DNA of 64,000 nucleotides, taken from NCBI GenBank assembly GCA_028712075.1, contig JAQTQX010000011.1:62001-126000 (forward strand). Direction: 5' to 3'. Origin of the DNA: Desulfuromonadaceae bacterium (GTDB lineage Bacteria > Desulfobacterota > Desulfuromonadia > Geobacterales > Pseudopelobacteraceae). Both the position numbers and the translations under genes were made by a program. The notes under the pieces were generated by a model. It saw only the letters and a program-made list of their open reading frames with translations. It was not told the origin of the DNA and did not search any database. Each line of letters starts with the position of its first letter. Within the stretch, counting starts at the first letter, position 1. Shown in pieces: positions 36,563-47,382 of this stretch.

Positions 36563-37543
36563 TCAATCCTTTCGTTTGAAAACATAGACAGCGGCATCGA
36601 GTTCAGGCGGAAGAACAAGGCTGCTCAGTTTACTATCTTCTTTATAGTCAAACAGTGACTGCTCTTGGTAGGCATTCCAGTTGCCGGCAGCAAAGCGGTG
36701 CCGGCTGCAGATAACGATATACTGCTGAACGCTCCTCGTTCTGAACACCTGTTGTTCAAAGCTGTTCCCGGCCGGAGGCCAAGAACAGATAACTACCTCG
36801 GGAGCGTATTTCCGCAACGCCCCCCGTGCGTCGATCTTTTCAACTGATGCAGTGTATTTCACTTCATGTTGCCAGCTGTAGTCATCAGTGGCAGTTATTT
36901 GGACGCCGCTGTCCGCCAAAAAACGCGTCAGCGTCCCATCTCCCGCAGCAATCTCCAGACAACTCCTCTTGTCAATCACCGCAGTCAGTTTACTAATCAG
37001 CTGCCGGGAATAGAAGCAATAAATACCCTCTGTTTGAACAAGCGGCATAAGAAACCGTTTTTGCCACAAGACCGGCCAGAACAGGCGAAACCAGAATAAC
37101 GAAACCGGCTTGCGCTCAAGGTCTCTGGAAAATAACAGCTTTTGGGCAACAAACCCGTTCAGCAGGTTAAAACAGACTTTACCCTTTTCTATGCCGGTCG
37201 CCTCAGAAACCAGATGCTGTTTGGTGGCGAGGTATGCCATACGGGTGAGAACGGACTGCCGAATGTACGCGGCAACAATTTTTTTGTCTCCGCGCATGCC
37301 ATGGCATTGTTTCTCCAGTAGTCGCTCTGACCGGGACAGCCGCTTAAGGTATACTGAGATATCCGAGGCGGTACCGGTGGCAACAATTTCGGCAAGATCA
37401 TTCCGGACGGTTTCCCGCAGTTCCGGGAATTCCGCTGCGAGCATTTCAAGTGACGGTTTTGACTTCAACCATTGCAGCACGTTATCAGGCTTTTGATTCT
37501 TCAAAACTTCTTGCCCTTTTAGACTAATCCCTGAAAATTTCAA
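36563..37543 (-). CDS. SAM-methyltransferase-like protein, function unknown
   Basis: A protein of up to 326 residues. The C-terminal half has a methyltransferase-like core: motif I 'CLEIAAGDGTLTRFLADSG', an acidic loop 'ITATDDYSW' and 'VVICSWPPAGNSFEQ', the N-P-P-Y position reading S-W-P-P. The N-terminal half is helical with many basic residues and no motif I know. The start is unclear: TTG 37543 is the longest, a TTG at 37504 has AAGGGCAAGAAG before it, and the first ATG is at 37444. It is not clearly linked to its neighbours. Confidence 0.6.
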   Translation of the reverse strand: MKFSGISLKGQEVLKNQKPDNVLQWLKSKPSLEMLAAEFPELRETVRNDLAEIVATGTASDISVYLKRLSRSERLLEKQCHGMRGDKKIVAAYIRQSVLTRMAYLATKQHLVSEATGIEKGKVCFNLLNGFVAQKLLFSRDLERKPVSLFWFRLFWPVLWQKRFLMPLVQTEGIYCFYSRQLISKLTAVIDKRSCLEIAAGDGTLTRFLADSGVQITATDDYSWQHEVKYTASVEKIDARGALRKYAPEVVICSWPPAGNSFEQQVFRTRSVQQYIVICSRHRFAAGNWNAYQEQSLFDYKEDSKLSSLVLPPELDAAVYVFKRKD

Positions 37544-37621
37544 TGGTCTATTTTTGAAACGACGTATTTTGACATGTCACCATGATATCTTCCTGACATA
37601 CAAACTACTGGAGGAATTGAC

Positions 37622-37816
37622 ATGGAAGCAATCACGATAGCAGGAGTTTCAGTTGTGGCGATTGGTGGCTGGTACTCAGCCATTGACCTGCTCACAGATA
37701 TGGGCATCCGGATCAAAAGAAGTGCCCGAGCTGACAATACCGACACTGGCGTTGTCAACTCCCGTCATATCGCGACGCAGCGTGGGGTCGAGCAAGTGGC
37801 GGGGATGAACATTTGA
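37622..37816 (+). CDS. Possible small membrane protein antisense to the ttcA 3' end
   Basis: A 64-codon frame with an excellent ribosome-binding site (GGAGGAATTGAC just before ATG 37622). The first 24 residues are hydrophobic ('[21 protein letters not shown]') and could span the membrane; the rest is polar and lies antisense to the last 47 codons of ttcA. Either it is a real short gene, possibly only its first part conserved, or a chance frame behind a good site. No relative is recognised. Confidence 0.4.
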   Translation: MEAITIAGVSVVAIGGWYSAIDLLTDMGIRIKRSARADNTDTGVVNSRHIATQRGVEQVAGMNI

Positions 37817-38551
37817 AAGGGCTTTCAGGAGACTGCTCTTGATGTTGGGGATATCTGCCTGCAGCTCCTTCAGCAGCCGTTTCATACGCTTGCGTTGCAG
37901 ATCGGCCGTACCGCAAACCGGACAACAGCAGCAGACAACCGGCAGCTCTGCTTGGCGTGAAAAGGCAATAATTTCTTCTTCAGCAACATAGACCAGCGGC
38001 CTGATGACCGTAGTGACGCCATTATCAGCCAGCATGGAGGCCGCCATGGATTTGAGCGAGCCGACAAAAAACTGGTTGAGTAGCAGCGTCTCGATAAAAT
38101 CGTCCTGATGGTGGCCAAGCGCCAGCTTATTGCATCCCAACGCCTGAGCGGCTTCGTAGAGCGCCCCCCGCTTCAGGCGTGAACAGATTGAACAATAGGA
38201 AGAGCCAGGACGACGCTTTTCCTGAATAATGGCGTAGTGTTCACTTGGAATCAGACGATAGTCAAAGTCGTTTTTTTTAAGAAAATATTCAATGATATCG
38301 GTCCGGTAACCGGTATAACCAGAGTCAATATTGACCGCAATTAATTCAAATGGCACCGGCGCTCTTCGCCGCAACTCTTCCAGTATCAGCAGCAGCACGT
38401 ATGAGTCTTTGCCTCCCGATACCGCAACTGCAACGCGGTCACCCTTCTCAATCAGTGTGAAATCGGCAATGGCCTTACCAACATAGTGGCGCAATTTTCT
38501 GGGTAGTTTGTACCCGTCACATCCATCAGACATTTTTTTTATATCACGCAT
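37676..38551 (-). CDS. ttcA: TtcA-like tRNA 2-thiocytidine biosynthesis protein
   Basis: A 291-residue PP-loop ATPase of the TtcA/TtuA family. The PP-loop is '[14 protein letters not shown]'; the two CxxC groups expected for TtcA are '[13 protein letters not shown]' and 'CCCCPVCG' (the last with four adjacent Cys). '[20 protein letters not shown]' is also typical. It thiolates a tRNA cytidine, usually position 32. ATG 38551 is chosen; GTG 38563 and ATG 38533 are possible. The start overlaps the end of metX by eight bases. The final 35 residues are not conserved in type and overlap a short antisense frame. Confidence 0.85.
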   Translation of the reverse strand: MRDIKKMSDGCDGYKLPRKLRHYVGKAIADFTLIEKGDRVAVAVSGGKDSYVLLLILEELRRRAPVPFELIAVNIDSGYTGYRTDIIEYFLKKNDFDYRLIPSEHYAIIQEKRRPGSSYCSICSRLKRGALYEAAQALGCNKLALGHHQDDFIETLLLNQFFVGSLKSMAASMLADNGVTTVIRPLVYVAEEEIIAFSRQAELPVVCCCCPVCGTADLQRKRMKRLLKELQADIPNIKSSLLKALSNVHPRHLLDPTLRRDMTGVDNASVGIVSSGTSFDPDAHICEQVNG

Positions 38552-39659
38552 TTTCGGTGCCACTCACCTGAGCAAGGAACTTTTGCACCATCGGCGTAAA
38601 CGTCTCATGTTCAAGAAGAAAAGCATCGTGGCCATATGCGGAAGTAATCAGATGATATTCCACGCTTTTGCCCGTTTCCGTGAGGCATGTAACCATCTCC
38701 TCAGTCTGATAGGGGGGATAGAGCCAGTCGGAGCTGAAGGCGAAAAACTGCAGCGGCGCCGTGACATTGTTGAACGCCTCGGCCATCGACTCATATCCCC
38801 AGGCGACATCATAAAGGTCCAGAGCCTTGGCGAGGTAAAGAAAAGAATTGGCATCAAAGCGGTCAACAAAATTGTAGCCATTGTAATTCAGGTAACGCTC
38901 CACCTCAAACTGACCAAAAAAATCAAACTTGCCGTCCCGGGCTGAAAAACGCCGGCCAAATTTGGCATTCATTGATTCGTCTGAAAGAAAGGTAATGTGG
39001 CCGATACCCCGTGCAAGCGCCAAACCGTCTTTAGGATTGTGCTTGTATTCGCCCTTGCGCCAGGTTGGGTCGTTGAATATTGCCCAGCGGGCAACGGCGT
39101 TAAGAGAAATTGCCTGTGGTGAGGGGCGAGGAGTGGTAGCAAGTATGATTGCCGAAGAAATGCTGTCCGGGTACTGGGTTGCCCACTCAAGCGCCTGCAT
39201 ACCTCCCATGCTTCCCCCCATGACCGTCAGCAGGCGCTCAATGCCAAGTGATTCGATCAGAAGCTTCTGGGCGCGAACCATGTCGCGAATGGTGACGACG
39301 GGAAAAGTAAGATTGAAGCGTTTGCCCGTTTTGGGGTTTATTGAGGCCGGACCGGTAGAACCGAAACAGGAACCGATAACGTTTGCGCAGATGACAAAAT
39401 AGTGGTCTGTATCAAGTAGTCGGCCCGGACCAACTATTGCGTCCCACCACCCCAGCTTGGTTTCAGATTCGTTTCTTTTTCCGGCAAGGTGGGCATCACC
39501 GGTCCAGGCATGCTCAACCAGTATGGCATTGTTTTTCAGCGCATTAAGTTTACCGTACGTTTCATACACAAGTGTAATTGGAGCGAGGATGCGGCCACTG
39601 TCGAGGCGTACACCCGATTCAAACGTTATTGACTGTTCGACAATGTACATTTCAGACAT
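38544..39659 (-). CDS. metX: Homoserine O-acetyltransferase MetX
   Basis: MetX (371 residues) acetylates homoserine with acetyl-CoA for methionine synthesis. The alpha/beta-hydrolase fold has the nucleophile in '[14 protein letters not shown]', the oxyanion region '[17 protein letters not shown]' and the catalytic Asp and His in 'FSSDWLYPP' and '[13 protein letters not shown]'. ATG 39659 follows a leader with a SAM-I riboswitch and a terminator. It is followed by the overlapping ttcA rather than the usual metW. Confidence 0.95.
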   Translation of the reverse strand: MSEMYIVEQSITFESGVRLDSGRILAPITLVYETYGKLNALKNNAILVEHAWTGDAHLAGKRNESETKLGWWDAIVGPGRLLDTDHYFVICANVIGSCFGSTGPASINPKTGKRFNLTFPVVTIRDMVRAQKLLIESLGIERLLTVMGGSMGGMQALEWATQYPDSISSAIILATTPRPSPQAISLNAVARWAIFNDPTWRKGEYKHNPKDGLALARGIGHITFLSDESMNAKFGRRFSARDGKFDFFGQFEVERYLNYNGYNFVDRFDANSFLYLAKALDLYDVAWGYESMAEAFNNVTAPLQFFAFSSDWLYPPYQTEEMVTCLTETGKSVEYHLITSAYGHDAFLLEHETFTPMVQKFLAQVSGTENA

Positions 39660-39666
39660 AAAAAAA

Positions 39667-39696
39667 CCCTTCACTTCAAACAGATGAAGAAGGGGC
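39667..39696 (-). terminator. Terminator of the SAM-I riboswitch, abutting the metX start
   Basis: On the - strand a CCCTTC / GAAGGG stem with further pairing inside is followed by seven T, and the metX ATG comes immediately after. The 3' arm (GAAGGG) is also the only candidate ribosome-binding site. Confidence 0.75.
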
Positions 39697-39716
39697 TGAA
39701 ACTGCACAGCACACCT

Positions 39717-39811
39717 CTCATCTTTGCCTTTCGGCAGGATTTAGCACCTGACGTCACATGACCGGTTGCTGTGGCTTCGCAGGGCCTTTTCCCTCCACCA
39801 CTCTCGATAAG
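39717..39811 (-). promoter_or_regulatory. SAM-I (S-box) riboswitch upstream of metX
   Basis: On the - strand the S-box blocks appear in order: CTTATCGAGAG, GGTGGAGGGA, GGCCC, GAAGCC, GCAACC, AGGTGCTAA and a closing GATGAG that pairs with CTTATC as P1. High SAM should favour the terminator downstream and repress metX. Confidence 0.95.
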
Positions 39812-39827
39812 CAGGTTTCGTAGCAAG

Positions 39828-39857
39828 ACGATACGAAATATCGCCATATTTTGTCAA
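39828..39857 (-). promoter_or_regulatory. Candidate promoter of the metX riboswitch transcript
   Basis: On the - strand TTGACA (39857-39852) is followed after 18 bases by TATCGT (39833-39828, four of six). It lies just upstream of the riboswitch. Confidence 0.5.
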
Positions 39858-39992
39858 TATAATTGAGCGAGTTGCGACAACGAGCCAATACATGCTGCAA
39901 GCGTTTCCTGATAATAAATCAATTTGAGTAGAATACGGTCGCGCTTTCTGCTATAAGGCGGTGTCTCATATATATATTCTCGGAGTTGAGCC

Positions 39993-41003
39993 ATGAAGCG
40001 ACTGATCATTAGAATTCTCAGTTTATTTTTAGTAGCCGGAATCTTGGGCGGATGCGCTCAGAATCATTTCAATATCCCGGTTGACAGTTTTGCCGAACAG
40101 GTAAAAGTGCTCGGGATCGCACCGATTTTAATTGATACCGATTCCGACATTATCCATCCGCAAAAGGAAATACTGTTTCCACTCATCGCCGATCTGAATC
40201 GAAAATACGAGCCGCTGCTTGCTCGAAAGCTTCAAAGTACCGGTAACTTTTTTGCGGTCCCGCTGCAATCTGATGAGCCAAGACAATTGTTCAGTTCACT
40301 GGTAGCTCGTCGAGAAAAAAGGGATGACGCCGGGACTCAGTACAACAAATATTTCTGGAAAAATGACGAAGTAGGCGCCTACATCAAGAAAAATCGTCTG
40401 GATGCAGTCATGGTGCTCGTCGTAAGCGGGCTGACCAAAAAAAGTAAAATATACTCCAGCAATCTGTTGTCAGCGCTTGAAACAGACTATAACTTTTTGA
40501 CTATCTCGGCCCAAATGCTCGGCCCCGACGGTACTGTCCTGTGGGAGTATCCAAACTTTCGCGGACGCTTGTTGCTCCCCTATTATCCGCTAGTCAACCT
40601 TCAGTATCCTGATTTCAGCGAGTCCGAAGCGAATCTGTCGCACAAAACAGAGGTACGCTTCAAATCGCTCGACGGAATTCGCCGTACACTTGAGCAGAAA
40701 AAAAATGACTGGACTCTCCGCGAAACCCCTGATCCAGAGGTGTACGGAAGGCTTTTTGACGATATGGTCTCGCTGATCCAGCATCCTGTTGACAGGAAAG
40801 TGGCCGAAAGCCCCGCAGCAACTGAAAACGGGCAGAAGTCCCTGGTTACACCAGATAAACCCGCCCAAAAGGTGCCTGTGCCTCCAGCCGTTTCACCTCA
40901 GGCAGTGGAAGCGCCGATTCAGCCACCGATTTTTCCGAAGAGCACCGCCCCGGTTGACCCTTCGACCTCTGGACCGATCAAAATTGTTCCTGCGGCAGAT
41001 TAG
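39993..41003 (+). CDS. Putative lipoprotein with Pro-rich tail
   Basis: A 336-residue protein with a lipoprotein signal: 'LSLFLVAGILGGC' gives a lipobox LGGC at about residue 21. The body has 'VLGIAPILIDTDSDIIHPQ' and a mixed alpha/beta pattern ('DAVMVLVVSGL', 'LTISAQMLGPDGTVLWEYP'). The last 65 residues are rich in Pro, Ala and Lys and look disordered. No family name is recognised. It lies in front of hisZ with an 85-base gap and may be separately transcribed. Confidence 0.7.
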   Translation: MKRLIIRILSLFLVAGILGGCAQNHFNIPVDSFAEQVKVLGIAPILIDTDSDIIHPQKEILFPLIADLNRKYEPLLARKLQSTGNFFAVPLQSDEPRQLFSSLVARREKRDDAGTQYNKYFWKNDEVGAYIKKNRLDAVMVLVVSGLTKKSKIYSSNLLSALETDYNFLTISAQMLGPDGTVLWEYPNFRGRLLLPYYPLVNLQYPDFSESEANLSHKTEVRFKSLDGIRRTLEQKKNDWTLRETPDPEVYGRLFDDMVSLIQHPVDRKVAESPAATENGQKSLVTPDKPAQKVPVPPAVSPQAVEAPIQPPIFPKSTAPVDPSTSGPIKIVPAAD

Positions 41004-41088
41004 GAACCGCCTTCCTTTTGTTTTGACTTGGCACATTGATTTTGCGACAATCGCGCGCATGTTGGCAAAAAACGAGGCCTGAGTATTC

Positions 41089-43691
<2,603 letters not shown>

Positions 43692-43717
43692 TCTCACGGC
43701 AATAATAATTTGAACGA

Positions 43718-43747
43718 AGAACGGCTGACAATTTTGTCGGCCGTTCT
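43718..43747. terminator. Hairpin between convergent purA and GH13 genes
   Basis: A 13-base stem (AGAACGGCTGACA with TGTCGGCCGTTCT, one G-T pair) and a 4-base loop lies 27 bases after purA and 27 bases from the end of the GH13 gene. Neither side has a strong T run, but the position suits a shared terminator. Confidence 0.55.
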
Positions 43748-43773
43748 GCATCGTCTGAACCTGTAAATTCGGA

Positions 43774-46700
43774 TCATACCACAGTTTTTTTAGCACCACG
43801 TGTACGCGGAGTTTCTGTTTTCTCCGTCAGTTCAACAAATAGTCTGCTGCGATACCCGACATCTTGTGCCAGATTCACTCCCTGACAGATAGCACGTTCT
43901 GCCTCATTCATTTTTGTTGAAACAAACCGTGAAGAAACGGCACCTTTACAGTGTTCCACCAGAAGCAGCAGTGCTTGCCACTCACACAGCTCTTCAAAAC
44001 GTTCCTTGTTAAACCATTCAACACCGGCACTTTCGTGATGTTGCAAGAACTTCCGGCATGCCTCAAGTCCAAACAACTCCTGCGTCTGTTTCAGACAGCT
44101 TGCGGCGCTTTTCCGATCGGTAGTGCGCCACCATTCCAATAGCGCAACCAGCAACTCAATAGCTCTACTCTCAAATCCAGGTTCACCATCTCGTCGCAAA
44201 AACTTCCGTAGTGTGTAGTCAAGCCCCAGGCTGATTGGATTCAATTCAGTTTCACGAAGAATCAACCATGCAAACAGCAGTGATTGAGGCGCCCGGTCGG
44301 AGAACCCTGCGGCCAGACGAAGCTGGAATGAACGGGCTGCCATCATAGTTGATTTGCAAGAGAAAAGCTCGGTGAAGCCGGTATACAGTTCCAGTGCCTG
44401 GCTTTTTTTCCGATGTGATTTTCGTTTCCCTTTACCGGCCGCACTGCGAAGTTTACCACTTGGCTGGACTATCAAGCCGTCGACATCAACACACGTCAGA
44501 AACAGCTCTACCGCTTGCTGTAATTCCATAGCCGAAGCAACAGAAAATCCCACTTCCCTGTTTTCGGTCAGCAGTTCAAAGACAATTCGGAAAGCCGCAT
44601 TCAGCTCCTCATACCGCAACTGTTTGCGCTCTTCATCAAGGGAGCTCACGCCGGTGCCGCTCAGATGTCGGTGCAGCAGCAGCCATGCCCCCTCTGCATC
44701 ATCATGAAGCTCCCGAAAATCCATAAAAACGTGGAACTGGTACTCCTTGAGTTCGACATACAAACCCTGATCATAAAGTTCCCGGCTTGAGCGGATATAT
44801 TCAAGGCCCTCGGTGTGATCACGGAACGCCACATAGCCGCGCTCCTTGTTTGCAACTCCGAGCGCTTCAGCAAGATTAGTTCGGACAAGTTGTTCGGTTT
44901 CTGCTCCACCTGGAGCCAGATACGATACTGACTCCCTTATCCATCCTGCGGTGGTTGCATGGCTGTTATGGTACAGCACCAATGCCCGATGCTCACCGCT
45001 CCGGTTAGAATAAGCGAAAACGTTCTCATCGATGCTGTCTCCGGCATTGAAATCATACAGGACAAAATTCTCCGAACCTGAAAAGAGCCAGCGACGGCAC
45101 AACAGCGGAAAAATCCACATCTCATGGCCGCGTACCAGCCCTTCATCAATCTTCTCATCCCAATAGGCACGTTTGTACTCCATGCCGTATTTCTCGTGAA
45201 ATCCCTCAATCTGGCCATGTCCGAACATCGGCAGGCCAGGCATTGTCGAAAGGAGCACACAGGCACCGAAATATTTACCCTGCGAGCCAAATTGGGCGAC
45301 GGCCGTTTTTTCATCCGGATTATTCATAAAATTAACAAAACGCTTGAGAATTTCGTGGTTGAATTCCAGTACATTTTTAATCGTTGTCCGGTATTTGGCA
45401 TTTTCCTCAGTTTTAAGCATGTTCATAAAGGCGCTGTTATACACACGATGCATGCCGAGCGTCCTGACGAAATACCCCTCCATCATCCAGAACGCTTCCG
45501 CCAGCAGCAGCGTATCTGGCGCCTCAATCGCCACACGGTCTACAACTTCGCGCCAGAATTCAACCGGGAAAACGGCATCGAATTCTTCCTTGCTCATGCC
45601 ATACTCGGCACGCGACGGTACTCCACCCCCAAGTCCGCGCAACGGAAACCAAAGGCGCTGAAAATGCTTTTTCGCCAGAGTCATGGCGGCGTCGAAACGG
45701 ATAATAGGAAAATTTCTGGCAACATGAATGATGGTCTGGATTACCGACTCGCGCAGTTCCGGGATCAAGTAATTGAGTTGAGCCGTGTCGTTCCAGGGGA
45801 TGCTTGTGCCGTCGTTGCCGTGATACATGTAACGGGTACGCCCGCTATTCCGGTCATAATGTTTGAATACGACGGCAGCGTCACTTTTGTTCCAGTAGCC
45901 GTCCTCGACCTGAAGACACACATTCGGGTCATGCGATAGATCTTCGCCAGTGAACTGGTAGGTCGGAAAAGGGGGATAATCCGTCTGAACAAACCAGTCC
46001 GGATGCTGAATGACCCATCGCGAGTAGATACCGGTATGATTCGGCACCATATCGCTGGCCAACCGGATACCGCGGCGTTCGGCTCTTTCCCTCAGATTTG
46101 CCAGCGCATCCCAGCCACCAAGATCGGCGGCCACTTCATAATCATACAGTGAATACGCGGAGGCAATCGCGTCAGGATTGCCGCAGAGCTGCTTGATCCG
46201 CTGAGAAGCAGGAGAGCGTTCCCAGAGTCCTATCAGCCAGAGCCCGGTAAAACCACGGGTCGCCAGCCTGTCAAGTTCTCTGTCAGGTATCTGGTCAAGC
46301 CGCGTTATCGGATAGCCGTGCAGACGGCTGAGCTGATCGAGCCACACATAGACCATTTTGGCAATCATGACGACATGAGACATCCAGTTGGCATCTGGTG
46401 AAAATTGTTCATACTCGGGATAATCAAACCCGTGAAAGACCCCTCCCGTACCGGACGGTGCATGCAGAGTGTCTGCTCCGGTATGGTGAAATTCGAGAAC
46501 CGGGGCAGGCCCCGGATCCCCACCACCGCCGCGTTCCAACTGTTCTTCACGCAGAATATCAAAAGCGATATCCACGTCATGCAGCAACTCAGGCGGGAAA
46601 ACGTCCTGCCACTGGTCACGGAGATAGTTTACCTGACCGGCCAGGGAGTGTGGAGAAACGATAATTGCAGCCATGAGGGCATCAAAAAGGCTGTAGCCCT

Positions 46701-47310
46701 TGTTCGCAAGAATCGGCCCCTCTTTGAGGGTACGCTCAAAAGCCTGGCTGAGTTGATTGTACTGAGTCGTTTCCGCCAATGCTGAATCATCCACTAATTC
46801 GCGAAAGCTCTCAATTGCCGGATTGACTGCAGCCAACCGTAATAGCAGCATTTCCCGCAACAATTGATGCACGCAACGTTGGTCGTGTAAACCTTCAGCC
46901 AGCCAGCGGTCAGGAGTAATGTCCCCTTCCAGAACGGGTGCAGGAGGAAAGAGCTCCACAAAAAATCGTGCTGTGGTGAAAAGCTTTGTGCCTCCAGGGT
47001 CTAGTCCGGCATTTCTGGCGGCCTTTATCAGCAGAGAGGATGCCGCTGCCCGAGCCACGTCGTCAATAAGATAGCGCAGCGCATTTTGAAGTGTGGCATA
47101 CAGGTTTAACTCGCCGGCATGAACTACAGGTGAACCGATCTCACGGCCACTGTTGAGTTTGAATGCAAGCTGCCGAAAAAATTGGATCCGAGGGATTCCT
47201 CGCTCTTTAATCGTGCGTGAAAGCGCTCCCAGGTTGAGGTTTTGCCAGTGGCGGGAAGAGATTTGAATGTCGTAGATGAAGTAAGAACCAGTACCGCTCG
47301 AAGCTGTCAT
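43774..47310 (-). CDS. Very large GH13-family (alpha-amylase-like) protein
   Basis: A 1178-residue protein. Residues 1-280 form a helical N-terminal region of no known family. A GH13 barrel spans about 300-760: region I 'ASDMVPNHTG', region II 'PIIRFDAAMT' (nucleophile Asp), region III 'LLAEAFW' (acid/base Glu). Region IV, normally N-H-D, reads 'NFMNNPDEKTA', with Pro for the His while the Asp stays. A C-terminal region of about 400 residues is helical and again unassigned, with a Lys/Arg-rich patch near residue 1000. There is no signal peptide, so it is probably cytosolic and acts on glycogen or a related glucan. ATG 47310 lies 73 bases after the TPR gene on the same strand. Confidence 0.8.
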   Translation of the reverse strand: MTASSGTGSYFIYDIQISSRHWQNLNLGALSRTIKERGIPRIQFFRQLAFKLNSGREIGSPVVHAGELNLYATLQNALRYLIDDVARAAASSLLIKAARNAGLDPGGTKLFTTARFFVELFPPAPVLEGDITPDRWLAEGLHDQRCVHQLLREMLLLRLAAVNPAIESFRELVDDSALAETTQYNQLSQAFERTLKEGPILANKGYSLFDALMAAIIVSPHSLAGQVNYLRDQWQDVFPPELLHDVDIAFDILREEQLERGGGGDPGPAPVLEFHHTGADTLHAPSGTGGVFHGFDYPEYEQFSPDANWMSHVVMIAKMVYVWLDQLSRLHGYPITRLDQIPDRELDRLATRGFTGLWLIGLWERSPASQRIKQLCGNPDAIASAYSLYDYEVAADLGGWDALANLRERAERRGIRLASDMVPNHTGIYSRWVIQHPDWFVQTDYPPFPTYQFTGEDLSHDPNVCLQVEDGYWNKSDAAVVFKHYDRNSGRTRYMYHGNDGTSIPWNDTAQLNYLIPELRESVIQTIIHVARNFPIIRFDAAMTLAKKHFQRLWFPLRGLGGGVPSRAEYGMSKEEFDAVFPVEFWREVVDRVAIEAPDTLLLAEAFWMMEGYFVRTLGMHRVYNSAFMNMLKTEENAKYRTTIKNVLEFNHEILKRFVNFMNNPDEKTAVAQFGSQGKYFGACVLLSTMPGLPMFGHGQIEGFHEKYGMEYKRAYWDEKIDEGLVRGHEMWIFPLLCRRWLFSGSENFVLYDFNAGDSIDENVFAYSNRSGEHRALVLYHNSHATTAGWIRESVSYLAPGGAETEQLVRTNLAEALGVANKERGYVAFRDHTEGLEYIRSSRELYDQGLYVELKEYQFHVFMDFRELHDDAEGAWLLLHRHLSGTGVSSLDEERKQLRYEELNAAFRIVFELLTENREVGFSVASAMELQQAVELFLTCVDVDGLIVQPSGKLRSAAGKGKRKSHRKKSQALELYTGFTELFSCKSTMMAARSFQLRLAAGFSDRAPQSLLFAWLILRETELNPISLGLDYTLRKFLRRDGEPGFESRAIELLVALLEWWRTTDRKSAASCLKQTQELFGLEACRKFLQHHESAGVEWFNKERFEELCEWQALLLLVEHCKGAVSSRFVSTKMNEAERAICQGVNLAQDVGYRSRLFVELTEKTETPRTRGAKKTVV

Positions 47311-47382
47311 GGTGTTTCCAGTCGCGGGGTGCAGAGGTCAGAATGCTCGGTTATCAGTTGGTTGCCATGCTGCAGTGTGGTG

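Noticed and set aside
36563..37543. Assigning the methyltransferase-like gene a named function
   Set aside because: Only motif I and an S-W-P-P stretch are visible; no specific family could be supported.
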